Positions 1 through 6,938 of a stretch of DNA of 10,204 nucleotides are shown piece after piece. A program made the position numbers and the translations under genes. Below the pieces are notes generated by a model, which had not been told where the DNA came from, did not search any database, and saw only the letters and a program-made list of their open reading frames with translations. The first letter of the stretch is position 1, and each line of letters begins with the position of its first letter. Source of the DNA: an uncultured Lachnospiraceae bacterium (lineage in GTDB: Bacteria; Bacillota; Clostridia; Lachnospirales; Lachnospiraceae); NCBI GenBank assembly GCA_947175775.1, contig CAMWNY010000061.1:1-10204 (forward strand). The letters run 5' to 3'.

Positions 1-1435
1 CTCTATGCACAGGCTGCACAGTGAATGTCATCTCCTCATAGGAATCGCCGCTTGCCCTTTGTACGACAATTTTCAGATTTCGGTCAATCACAGCAGCACG
101 CAAAGCATTCATATAATCGGAAGGGCTACGGATTTCCTGCGTCCCTACCTGCACAATAATGTCCCCTTTCTGCATTCCGTTCAGCATAGCAGGGGAATCC
201 ATATCAATATCAAAAATATATGCCCCTTGGGGCAGTCCCATTTCAATTTTTGCCTGCGACGTGATGTCCTGCGTGTAAATGCCAAGGTAGGGAATGTCTT
301 CGCCGTTTGAAAGCTTTGTTATCATTCCTTTCAATTCCGTGATTCCAACTGCCGAAAGCAGATTTTTTGTGTCAGAATTGTTGTAGCTATTATCAATTAT
401 ACCGATTACTTCACCCTCAAGGCTTACAAGAATACCGCTTGGATTTTCGCTTGCGTAAATATCCGTCGTAATCAGCTTATATTCATTGTCAGCAAGCTCC
501 ACATTATTCCCTTTTGATGTGATAATTCCATAACATACGTTATCTTTGTATCCAAACAAATTGCCGATGGCAATTACGGGTTTACCTACAATCCCCGAGG
601 GCGCAGAGCTGCCAAGAACTGCAACTGACACGTAATCCAGCGTCGCGCTGCCTACATACTTCAAATCCACTGCAAGTACCGCCAAATCCGTGTTTTTGTC
701 ATACTTTTTTATCTCCGCATCTGCGTTTACTCCGTTACAGAATGTCACGCGTATGCTTTCCGCCACGCCAAGCGGTGATTTCCTTGCCAAAATCAAGAGC
801 TCCCGGTTATTATTCGCGATAACCACGCCGGCTGTCGTTCCTTCACTTTGGTAAGTGTTATTAAACCAGTCCACATCAGAATGAACTGCCGTAACTGTCA
901 CCATGCTAGAAGAAATGTCCTTATAAGTCTGATACAGTTCTTCATACTGTGCCTGATATGGCTTTAAAGCAAGTTCCTGCGCATCGTCCTCCGGTATGCT
1001 CTCAGTTTCATGCGCCCCGCTTTCCGGCACATTGTCCGTATCGGAAACCGCTGCGGTCTCCGTAGACGCATTTTCCTGCGAAGACGATTGCGTACTCTGT
1101 GTTTCCTCACTCCCTTGCGAAGGCTGCGTTGAACCACCTTCCGTAAGCATATCCTCCGGCAGCATCTCTTCCTGTTCCGGCGGGAAGGTTACGACCTCAG
1201 GCGCCTCCTCGGGATAGAGCCAGTTATTAAGCACCGGCTCCAACAGCAAAAACGACAGACACGCAAGCAGTCCGAACAGCACTGCCATCATTGCCGTTAT
1301 AATCGTCTTTTTTAGGAGTTTCTTCTTATTTATAGGGCGTTCCTTTATCTTTTCCTGCAAAAAGTCAAAATCGCTCGCCGTATCATGGTTTTTTATTTCT
1401 TCATTCTTTTCTTCATTCCATTTTTTATCTGCCAT
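1..1435 (-). CDS. Membrane-anchored HtrA/DegP-like trypsin-fold protein with PDZ domain, probable pseudoprotease (3' end off window)
   Basis: A minus-strand frame opens with ATG at 1435 and runs 478 codons to the left edge without a stop. AAAGGGG (1445-1451) lies 9 bases upstream of the start. Domains in order: a charged cytoplasmic tail (residues 1-43), one membrane segment (about 44-68), a Ser/Thr/Glu/Gln-rich linker (about 75-155), a trypsin-like domain (about 170-375) and a PDZ domain (about 381-475). This is the layout of Firmicutes HtrA-type surface proteases. The Asp of the DLAVL motif is present (Asp250) and the TD...GEVIGI block is recognisable, with a Ser at 333 where the nucleophile should sit. 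However, the usual GNSGGP is NPSGIL, and the usual TNxHVV histidine block reads ARKSPL, placing Ser220 where the catalytic His should be. I infer a non-proteolytic, PDZ-bearing envelope protein that could bind misfolded or peptide ligands. The family call is firm; the loss of activity is an alignment-by-eye inference. Only a short C-terminus is probably missing. Confidence 0.88.
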   Translation of the reverse strand, partial: MADKKWNEEKNEEIKNHDTASDFDFLQEKIKERPINKKKLLKKTIITAMMAVLFGLLACLSFLLLEPVLNNWLYPEEAPEVVTFPPEQEEMLPEDMLTEGGSTQPSQGSEETQSTQSSSQENASTETAAVSDTDNVPESGAHETESIPEDDAQELALKPYQAQYEELYQTYKDISSSMVTVTAVHSDVDWFNNTYQSEGTTAGVVIANNNRELLILARKSPLGVAESIRVTFCNGVNADAEIKKYDKNTDLAVLAVDLKYVGSATLDYVSVAVLGSSAPSGIVGKPVIAIGNLFGYKDNVCYGIITSKGNNVELADNEYKLITTDIYASENPSGILVSLEGEVIGIIDNSYNNSDTKNLLSAVGITELKGMITKLSNGEDIPYLGIYTQDITSQAKIEMGLPQGAYIFDIDMDSPAMLNGMQKGDIIVQVGTQEIRSPSDYMNALRAAVIDRNLKIVVQRASGDSYEEMTFTVQPVHR

Positions 1436-1482
1436 TCTATTCTGCCCCTTTGTCCGATATCTTTTCTTTTTGCCTAACTCTT

Positions 1483-1511
1483 AGTATATCTGATAGCCCT
1501 ATCGCGGTCAA
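1483..1511 (-). promoter_or_regulatory. Sigma-70/SigA-type promoter of the HtrA-like gene
   Basis: Read on the minus strand, TTGACC (1511-1506) is followed by a 17-base spacer and TATACT (1488-1483). That is five of six consensus bases in each box at the ideal spacing. Transcription would start near 1476 and give a leader of about 40 bases before the ATG at 1435. The spacer contains the inverted repeat described separately. Confidence 0.75.
1492..1503. repeat. Short inverted repeat inside the promoter spacer, candidate operator
   Basis: GATAG-CC-CTATC is a perfect 5-bp dyad with a 2-base centre. It lies entirely between the -10 and -35 boxes of the minus-strand promoter. A regulator bound here would sit against RNA polymerase. 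The element is short and could be chance; its placement is the only argument for function. Confidence 0.3.
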
Positions 1512-1528
1512 TGGTTTCATTTAGAGAG

Positions 1529-1557
1529 TTGCGCTCCGATGCATTATCCGTTATAAT
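1529..1557 (+). promoter_or_regulatory. Possible promoter of the GT-C-like membrane protein gene
   Basis: A perfect TATAAT (1552-1557) stands 17 bases after TTGCGC (1529-1534), which matches only the TTG of the -35 consensus. The start of transcription would be near 1564, about 50 bases before the ATG at 1615. This promoter is back to back with the minus-strand promoter; their -35 boxes are about 17 bases apart, so the two genes may influence each other or share a regulator. Confidence 0.5.
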
Positions 1558-1572
1558 TTCTATAAAAAACGG

Positions 1573-1590
1573 AAACAGATTGTGCTGTTT
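1573..1590 (+). repeat. Small inverted repeat in the leader of the GT-C-like gene
   Basis: AAACAG, six bases, then CTGTTT form a perfect 6-bp stem in the predicted untranslated leader, between the candidate -10 box and the weak ribosome binding site AAAGAGAG (1596-1603). No U-run follows, so it is not a terminator. It may be a weak RNA hairpin, an operator half-site pair, or chance. Confidence 0.25.
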
Positions 1591-1614
1591 TAGATAAAGA
1601 GAGATACAATTATA

Positions 1615-3675
1615 ATGAAAAAACAAAAGAATATAAATTGGAAACAAACCGCAGTTGCTGCAATTATCATATTAGCGCTTGAGATTTTTGTATGGAACCA
1701 TTCCTTTTGGCTTACATCAGAATACAATCCGGTTCGCGTTGATAAAATTTATACGGAGACAGGACAGCTTTTAGAAGCGGGCAATGATTATGTAATCGTT
1801 GACAATTCTTATTTGGAAATTCGGGATATTAATCAAAATGTAAAAAATATTTATTTTAATATCGGAACGCACAAAGAACCTGAGCGAAATGTCCTGACGG
1901 TTCGATTAAATATGATTGACGAAGGCAATCAGGAATATTATGGCGTAGATAATAGAGTGATTTCTCCCTTATTGGATAAATGCAATTATATATCCGTCTA
2001 TCCATATGGAAATTTGAACTCTTTAAAAATAACCTTTCCGCGTGAAAAAGGAACAACAATTACCATTCAAAATATTATTTTAAACCAACCTGTGCCGTTA
2101 TTCTTTTCTGTAGAACGTGTTTTGGTTATGTTTTTGCTCTATTTTTTAATCAAAATATTATTTTTCCAGCCATATGAAACATATTACCAGCAGAATTCGA
2201 AAAAATGTAAATCAATAACACTTGCTATTTTTCTTATATGTATTATTCTGATTGTACCGTTAACTTTAATCGGAAACGACCGTAGCGGGCTTGCCACCAT
2301 GAACAAATACACAGAGCTAACCCATTCGCTTGCCAATGGCATGGTATGCGTAGATGAAAATGCGGATGAACGGCTTTTGGCAGCGGAAAATCCATATGAC
2401 AAATCGGAGCGAACTGCATTAGGCGTTGGCGGATATAAATGGGATTATGCCTATTTTAACGGTAAAATATATGTCTATTTTGGCGTTATCCCCGTTATTT
2501 TAACGTATCTGCCTTACTATCTGCTTACGGGTTCAGACCTTCCGCATATTGTTCCTTATCTGATTTTTTTAATCGGGCTTATTGCCGGAGCATTCAAACT
2601 GACAGATGCCTTGGTATGCAAATACTGCCAAAAAATACCTTTAAAATTATATTATCTGCTTCAAATTACATTTATGCTTGGAATCGGCACACTGATCTTT
2701 GCGAAGCGGGTCTGCATCTATAATATGGCGATTATGGCAGGACTGACATTTACTGTATGGGGTTTGTATCTATGGATAAGCAGTTTATCAGATTCGGACT
2801 TTCCCAAAATGTGGAAAGTTGCGGCAGGCTCACTCTGTATGGCGCTGGTCGCGGGATGCCGTCCACAGCTTTTAATTGCCAGCTTTCTTGCGCTGCCAAT
2901 TTTTGCCGAACAAGGGAAAAAAATATTTCGGGAACGAAAAGCAAAAGAGAATGCCAGCAAACATTTATTGGTATTAATGCTTTTTTGCCTCCCCTATATG
3001 ATAACAGCTGTTTTTCTTATGTGGTACAATGCTGTCCGGTTTGGCTCACCATTTGATTTCGGCTCCACTTATAACCTGACAACCAATGATATGACGAAAC
3101 GCGGATTTCATATTGCGCGATGGGTTTCCGGTTTATGGTATTATTTATTCCAACCGCCATCTGTCAATATTGAGTTCCCGTATATTGGCACAACGTCCTT
3201 CCATACTGCATATCAGGGAAAAACAATTTATGAATCCGGTATCGGCGGTATTTTGGCAACAAATCTGATTTTGCTGCCCTGCCTTCTTTTTTACAAATAC
3301 CGCGCAAAATTCAAAGAAAAGAACGTTTTTCTTTTTATCTGCTTTAATCTGATCGGCGCAATTTTAATTGTCTGCGCAGACGTGCAGATGGGAGGACTTT
3401 TAACAAGATATACTGCGGATTTTGCCCTTTTGTTTTATCTTGCAGCGTACATGATACTATTTACGTTTATTGACGAATATTACAGTCAAAGCAATACGCT
3501 CATATGCAGTGTTCCCCAAACAGTATGGTGCCGTATGCTCGCACTGCTATGCTGCATCACATGTCTGTACTTGATTTTATCCGTCTTCTCGCTTTATGTT
3601 TCGGGCGATTATGACGCCTACCGCCCAGTATGGTATTATCATATGAAAGAACTTTGGGGTTTATTTGATGTATAA
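1615..3675 (+). CDS. Polytopic membrane protein resembling a GT-C fold glycosyltransferase
   Basis: This 686-residue protein starts with ATG behind AAAGAGAG at 1596-1603. It has a first membrane helix (about 12-30), then an exported, beta-rich, mostly soluble block (about 40-158), then roughly ten further hydrophobic segments. Two stretches resemble lipid-linked sugar transferases and related GT39-like proteins: WDYAYFNGKIYVYFGVIP (276-293), followed by a YLPYYLLTG helix, and WYNAVRFGSPFDFGSTY (470-486). GT-C enzymes use a lipid-phosphate-linked sugar donor and act on the outer face of the membrane. The expected acidic motif in the first outer loop is not clear; the loop after helix 3 reads NKYTELTHSLANG (230-242), with only Glu234 as a candidate. 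The donor and acceptor cannot be told from sequence. Parts of the gene are much more AT-rich than mutS2 downstream (one 60-base line from 1801 is 18% GC). No terminator is visible before mutS2. Confidence 0.72.
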   Translation: MKKQKNINWKQTAVAAIIILALEIFVWNHSFWLTSEYNPVRVDKIYTETGQLLEAGNDYVIVDNSYLEIRDINQNVKNIYFNIGTHKEPERNVLTVRLNMIDEGNQEYYGVDNRVISPLLDKCNYISVYPYGNLNSLKITFPREKGTTITIQNIILNQPVPLFFSVERVLVMFLLYFLIKILFFQPYETYYQQNSKKCKSITLAIFLICIILIVPLTLIGNDRSGLATMNKYTELTHSLANGMVCVDENADERLLAAENPYDKSERTALGVGGYKWDYAYFNGKIYVYFGVIPVILTYLPYYLLTGSDLPHIVPYLIFLIGLIAGAFKLTDALVCKYCQKIPLKLYYLLQITFMLGIGTLIFAKRVCIYNMAIMAGLTFTVWGLYLWISSLSDSDFPKMWKVAAGSLCMALVAGCRPQLLIASFLALPIFAEQGKKIFRERKAKENASKHLLVLMLFCLPYMITAVFLMWYNAVRFGSPFDFGSTYNLTTNDMTKRGFHIARWVSGLWYYLFQPPSVNIEFPYIGTTSFHTAYQGKTIYESGIGGILATNLILLPCLLFYKYRAKFKEKNVFLFICFNLIGAILIVCADVQMGGLLTRYTADFALLFYLAAYMILFTFIDEYYSQSNTLICSVPQTVWCRMLALLCCITCLYLILSVFSLYVSGDYDAYRPVWYYHMKELWGLFDV

Positions 3676-3693
3676 TACTTTTTATGATAAACT
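3665..3693 (+). promoter_or_regulatory. Possible extended -10 promoter ahead of mutS2
   Basis: TTGATG (3665-3670), overlapping the end of the preceding gene, is followed by 17 bases and TAAACT (3688-3693). A TG dinucleotide sits one base before the -10 box (3685-3686), as in extended -10 promoters. The match is moderate. It would let the mutS2 operon be transcribed separately from the membrane protein gene, although read-through remains possible because no terminator separates them. Confidence 0.4.
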
Positions 3694-3749
3694 AGATATT
3701 ATTAATAGGAAGAGAAAGAACACTTGCGCTTGGAAAGGAATGACAAAAC

Positions 3750-6143
3750 ATGAACGAAAAAGCATTACGAATACTCGAATATCATAAAATTATAAATCTT
3801 CTGACAGACAAAGCCACCTCCGCCCCCGGCAAGGAACTTTGCCGTGTCTTAAAACCTATGACAGACATTGAAAAAATTGAAGAAGCGCAGCGGCAGACTG
3901 CCGACGCGTTTTCGCGCCTGGTCAAAGGCGACCGCGCGAACTTTAGCGGAAACACGGACATCAGCTACAGCATTAAGGCATTGGAAATCGGCAGCGCCCT
4001 TTCCGCCGCCGAACTGCTGAAAATCGCCGCGTCCCTTGCCTGTGCGGCAAGGGCAAAAGCATTTTCGCGCACGGAACGCGATGACGAAATCGAGGACAGC
4101 CTTCAGCGTTTTTTTGCAAATCTTGAGCCATTAACACCGCTGCAAAATGAAATCAACCGCTGTATTTTATCGGAAGAGGAAATTGCCGACGACGCAAGCG
4201 CCACACTAAAGCATATCCGCCGCAGCATCAGCCTTACCAACGATAAAATCCACAGTCAGCTTACCAACATGGTAAACGGAAGTTACCGCACGTATCTGCA
4301 GGATGCCGTCATCACCATGCGCAACAACCGCTACTGCATTCCGGTGAAATCAGAACACAAGGGAAATGTTCCCGGCATGATACATGACCAGTCCGCAACC
4401 GGTTCCACTCTGTTTATCGAACCAACTGTTATTGTAAATTTGAACAATCAGCTCAAAGAACTTGCAATGCAGGAGCAAGATGAAATTGAAAGAATTCTTG
4501 CAGAATTAAGTGCAAATGCAAGTGATTTTACCAAAGAACTTGCAAATAATTACCGTCTTTTGACGATTTTGGACTTTATTTTTGCCCGAGCAGCGCTTGC
4601 AATCGACATGAATGCATCACAACCGTTATTTAATAACAAGCGCTACATTAATATCCGGAAGGGAAGACACCCGCTATTGCACAAAAAAACAGTCGTTCCG
4701 ATTGATATTCATTTGGGGAAGGATTTTGACCTTTTAATTGTAACCGGACCGAACACCGGCGGAAAAACCGTATCGCTAAAAACGGTCGGACTTTTTACAC
4801 TGATGGGACAATCCGGACTGCACATTCCCGCACTCGACCGTTCGGAGCTTGGTGTCTTTACGGAGGTGTACGCAGATATTGGAGATGAGCAAAGCATTGA
4901 ACAAAACCTCTCCACGTTTTCGGCACACATGACAAACACGATTTCCATACTAAACAGTGCAAACGAACAATCTCTATGTATCTTTGACGAACTTGGCGCA
5001 GGTACCGATCCTACAGAAGGCGCAGCGCTTGCGATTGCAATTTTAAAACACCTGCACAACAGGGGCATCCGTACAATGGCAACAACACACTATAGTGAAC
5101 TCAAGGTTTTTGCGCTCACAACTCCCTATGTCGAGAATGCATGTTGTGAGTTTGATGTGGAAACGCTCCGTCCTACCTATCGGCTCTTAATCGGCATTGC
5201 CGGTAAAAGCAATGCGTTTGCGATTTCTTCAAAGCTTGGACTTTCCGACGAAATTATTGCATCGGCAAGAGAGCACATCAGTGAAGAAGAAGAGAGCTTT
5301 GAAGATTTACTGACCGATCTTGAGGAAAGCCGCCGCACAATCGAAAATGAGCGCAATGAAATCCAAAGCTACAAAACGGAAATTGCCACGCTCAAACAGC
5401 GTCTTGAACAAAAGCAGGAACAGTTAGACGCGCAAAAAGACAAAATTATACGCAATGCAAACGAAGAGGCACGCAAAATTCTTCAGGAGGCAAAAGATGT
5501 CGCGGACGAAACCATTCGGAATTTCCAAAAGGCGAACAGTCAAACTTCCATAAAAGATTTGGAAAAAACTCGCACAAAAGTGCGTGATAAAATTAGTGAA
5601 AAAAATAACAAACTCAGCATCGCGGATGCAAAGCCTACACACAAACTGCTTAAGCCAAATCAGTTAAAGCTAGGCGATTCCGTAAAAGTTGTGACAATGG
5701 GACTCAAAGGCACCGTTTCGACGCTGCCTGATGCAAAAGGCGATTTGTTCGTGCAGTGTGGCATTATACGCTCTAAGGTAAATATTAAGGATTTGGTGAT
5801 TGCACAGGAAGAACCCATGTCCGGCATAGCAAGCTATAAAAAACGCTATGGCGGTATGAGCTCCGGTTCCAACCGCATTTCCATGTCAAAAGCCGCCACG
5901 CTCTCTCCGGAAATCAATCTATTGGGCAAGACGGTTGACGAAGCAATCGCGGAGCTTGACAAATATCTCGACGACGCATATTTATCCCACGCCCCCAGCG
6001 TCCGTATTGTTCACGGAAAAGGCACGGGAGCGCTCCGGCAGGCTGTTTCACAGCACCTAAAGCGCATCTCCTATGTGAAATCCTTTCATTTAGGAGAGTA
6101 CGGCGAGGGCGACGCCGGTGTTACAATCGTAGATTTCAAATAG
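3750..6143 (+). CDS. mutS2: Endonuclease MutS2 (MutS-family ATPase with Smr domain)
   Basis: The 797-residue product has the usual MutS2 length. ATG is preceded by GGAAAGGA (3732-3739). MutS2 lacks the mismatch-recognition domain of MutS. In various bacteria it is linked to suppression of homologous recombination and, in Bacillus, to rescue of collided ribosomes; it acts in the cytoplasm as a dimer. Domains in order: N-terminal lever and clamp helices (about 1-300), the ABC-type ATPase with Walker A TGPNTGGKT (332-340), the STFSAHM segment (about 387-393), Walker B with catalytic Asp413-Glu414 followed by LGAGTDPTEG, and the switch His447 in ATTHYSE. A charged coiled coil follows (about 520-620), then a small KOW-like beta segment (about 640-690), and the Smr domain (about 722-797) with HGKGTGALR from His755. 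The first Smr motif reads INLLGK, not the common LDLRG, so nuclease activity should not be assumed. The N-terminal third is clearly richer in GC than the middle. It probably heads an operon with the two-component genes. Confidence 0.96.
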   Translation: MNEKALRILEYHKIINLLTDKATSAPGKELCRVLKPMTDIEKIEEAQRQTADAFSRLVKGDRANFSGNTDISYSIKALEIGSALSAAELLKIAASLACAARAKAFSRTERDDEIEDSLQRFFANLEPLTPLQNEINRCILSEEEIADDASATLKHIRRSISLTNDKIHSQLTNMVNGSYRTYLQDAVITMRNNRYCIPVKSEHKGNVPGMIHDQSATGSTLFIEPTVIVNLNNQLKELAMQEQDEIERILAELSANASDFTKELANNYRLLTILDFIFARAALAIDMNASQPLFNNKRYINIRKGRHPLLHKKTVVPIDIHLGKDFDLLIVTGPNTGGKTVSLKTVGLFTLMGQSGLHIPALDRSELGVFTEVYADIGDEQSIEQNLSTFSAHMTNTISILNSANEQSLCIFDELGAGTDPTEGAALAIAILKHLHNRGIRTMATTHYSELKVFALTTPYVENACCEFDVETLRPTYRLLIGIAGKSNAFAISSKLGLSDEIIASAREHISEEEESFEDLLTDLEESRRTIENERNEIQSYKTEIATLKQRLEQKQEQLDAQKDKIIRNANEEARKILQEAKDVADETIRNFQKANSQTSIKDLEKTRTKVRDKISEKNNKLSIADAKPTHKLLKPNQLKLGDSVKVVTMGLKGTVSTLPDAKGDLFVQCGIIRSKVNIKDLVIAQEEPMSGIASYKKRYGGMSSGSNRISMSKAATLSPEINLLGKTVDEAIAELDKYLDDAYLSHAPSVRIVHGKGTGALRQAVSQHLKRISYVKSFHLGEYGEGDAGVTIVDFK

Positions 6144-6158
6144 AAAGGTGAAAACGTA

Positions 6159-6860
6159 ATGGCAAACAAGCAGAAAATATTAATTGTTGACGACGACGAA
6201 AATATCGCAGAACTGATTTCCTTATATATGACAAAGGAATGTTTTGAAACCAAAATTGTATATGACGGCGAATCAGCGCTTCGGGAAGCGGAAAGTTTTT
6301 CACCTGATTTGATTTTGCTTGACCTGATGCTTCCCGGTATTGACGGGTATCAGGTCTGCCGCGAGGTGCGGCAAAAAGCGCAGACGCCGATTATTATGCT
6401 GTCCGCAAAAGGAGAAGTATTTGACAAGGTATTGGGGCTGGAACTTGGCGCCGACGATTATCTTGAAAAACCGTTTGACACAAAAGAACTTGTAGCGCGT
6501 GTAAAAGCAGTACTGCGCCGCTATAAGGCAGCCGCGCCCGTTCCCCCTGCCGCATCTGCTAAGCAGGTGAGCTATCCTGACCTGACAATCAACCTCACAA
6601 ACTATTCCGTTATCTACAACGGACATACTGTGGATATGCCGCCTAAGGAGCTTGAGTTATTGTATTTTCTTGCCGCCTCTCCAAATCATGTATTCACAAG
6701 AGAGCAGCTTTTGGATCAAATATGGGGTTACGAATATATCGGTGACACTCGTACTGTAGACGTACATATCAAACGTCTGCGCGAAAAAATAAAAGATCAC
6801 GAGGCATGGCGGATTGCCACAATTTGGGGCATCGGCTACAAGTTTGAGGTAAAAAATTGA
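6159..6860 (+). CDS. OmpR/PhoB-family DNA-binding response regulator
   Basis: The product is 233 residues. ATG sits 8 bases after AAAGGTG (6144-6150), only 15 bases after the mutS2 stop, so the two genes are probably co-transcribed and translated in sequence. The receiver domain (about 6-120) has every conserved residue: the acidic pocket Asp11-Asp12-Asp13, phosphoacceptor Asp55 in LLDLMLPGIDG, Ser82 in the switch position, and Lys104 in the KPF motif. A proline/alanine-rich linker (about 126-136) leads to a winged-helix domain (about 137-231) with PPKELELLYFL, FTREQLLDQIWG and the recognition-helix region RTVDVHIKRLREKI, ending in GIGYKF. It is the cytoplasmic partner of the kinase encoded just downstream. 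The genes it controls cannot be read from sequence; the divergent promoter region and the neighbouring lipoprotein/permease genes are local candidates. Confidence 0.95.
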   Translation: MANKQKILIVDDDENIAELISLYMTKECFETKIVYDGESALREAESFSPDLILLDLMLPGIDGYQVCREVRQKAQTPIIMLSAKGEVFDKVLGLELGADDYLEKPFDTKELVARVKAVLRRYKAAAPVPPAASAKQVSYPDLTINLTNYSVIYNGHTVDMPPKELELLYFLAASPNHVFTREQLLDQIWGYEYIGDTRTVDVHIKRLREKIKDHEAWRIATIWGIGYKFEVKN

Positions 6861-6879
6861 TCAATCAGAGATTTTTCAA

Positions 6880-6911
6880 TGCAAGTTTGTGCTTTACAGT
6901 CCAAACTTGCA
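6880..6911 (+). repeat. Perfect 10-bp inverted repeat between regulator and kinase genes
   Basis: TGCAAGTTTG (6880-6889) and CAAACTTGCA (6902-6911) are exact reverse complements with a 12-base loop. The pair fills the middle of the 78-base gap between the response regulator stop and the kinase start. No U-run follows, so it is not a standard intrinsic terminator. As RNA it would form a stable stem just ahead of the kinase ribosome binding site AAGGGAG (6919-6925). As DNA it could be an operator. Either role would change the ratio of kinase to regulator. Confidence 0.7.
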
Positions 6912-6938
6912 GGCTGAGAAGGGAGCAAGACTATTGAC

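Noticed and set aside
5..310. Open plus-strand frame of 101 codons at the left edge
   Set aside because: It is antisense to the PDZ domain of the HtrA-like gene, has no ribosome binding site and its product resembles no family.
996..1217. Serine/cysteine-rich plus-strand frame of 73 codons
   Set aside because: It is the shadow of the Ser/Thr/Glu-rich linker of the HtrA-like protein; the low-complexity composition explains the open frame.
2757..3056. 99-codon plus-strand frame inside the membrane protein gene
   Set aside because: It lies wholly within the GT-C-like gene in another frame and shows no domain or credible start signal.
3676..3749. Search for a terminator between the GT-C-like gene and mutS2
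   Set aside because: Only AT-rich imperfect pairing around 3692-3708 is visible, with no GC stem or following U-run.
4709..5068. 119-codon minus-strand frame opposite the MutS2 ATPase region
   Set aside because: Its existence follows from conserved codons of the Walker motifs on the other strand; no start signal and no recognisable product.
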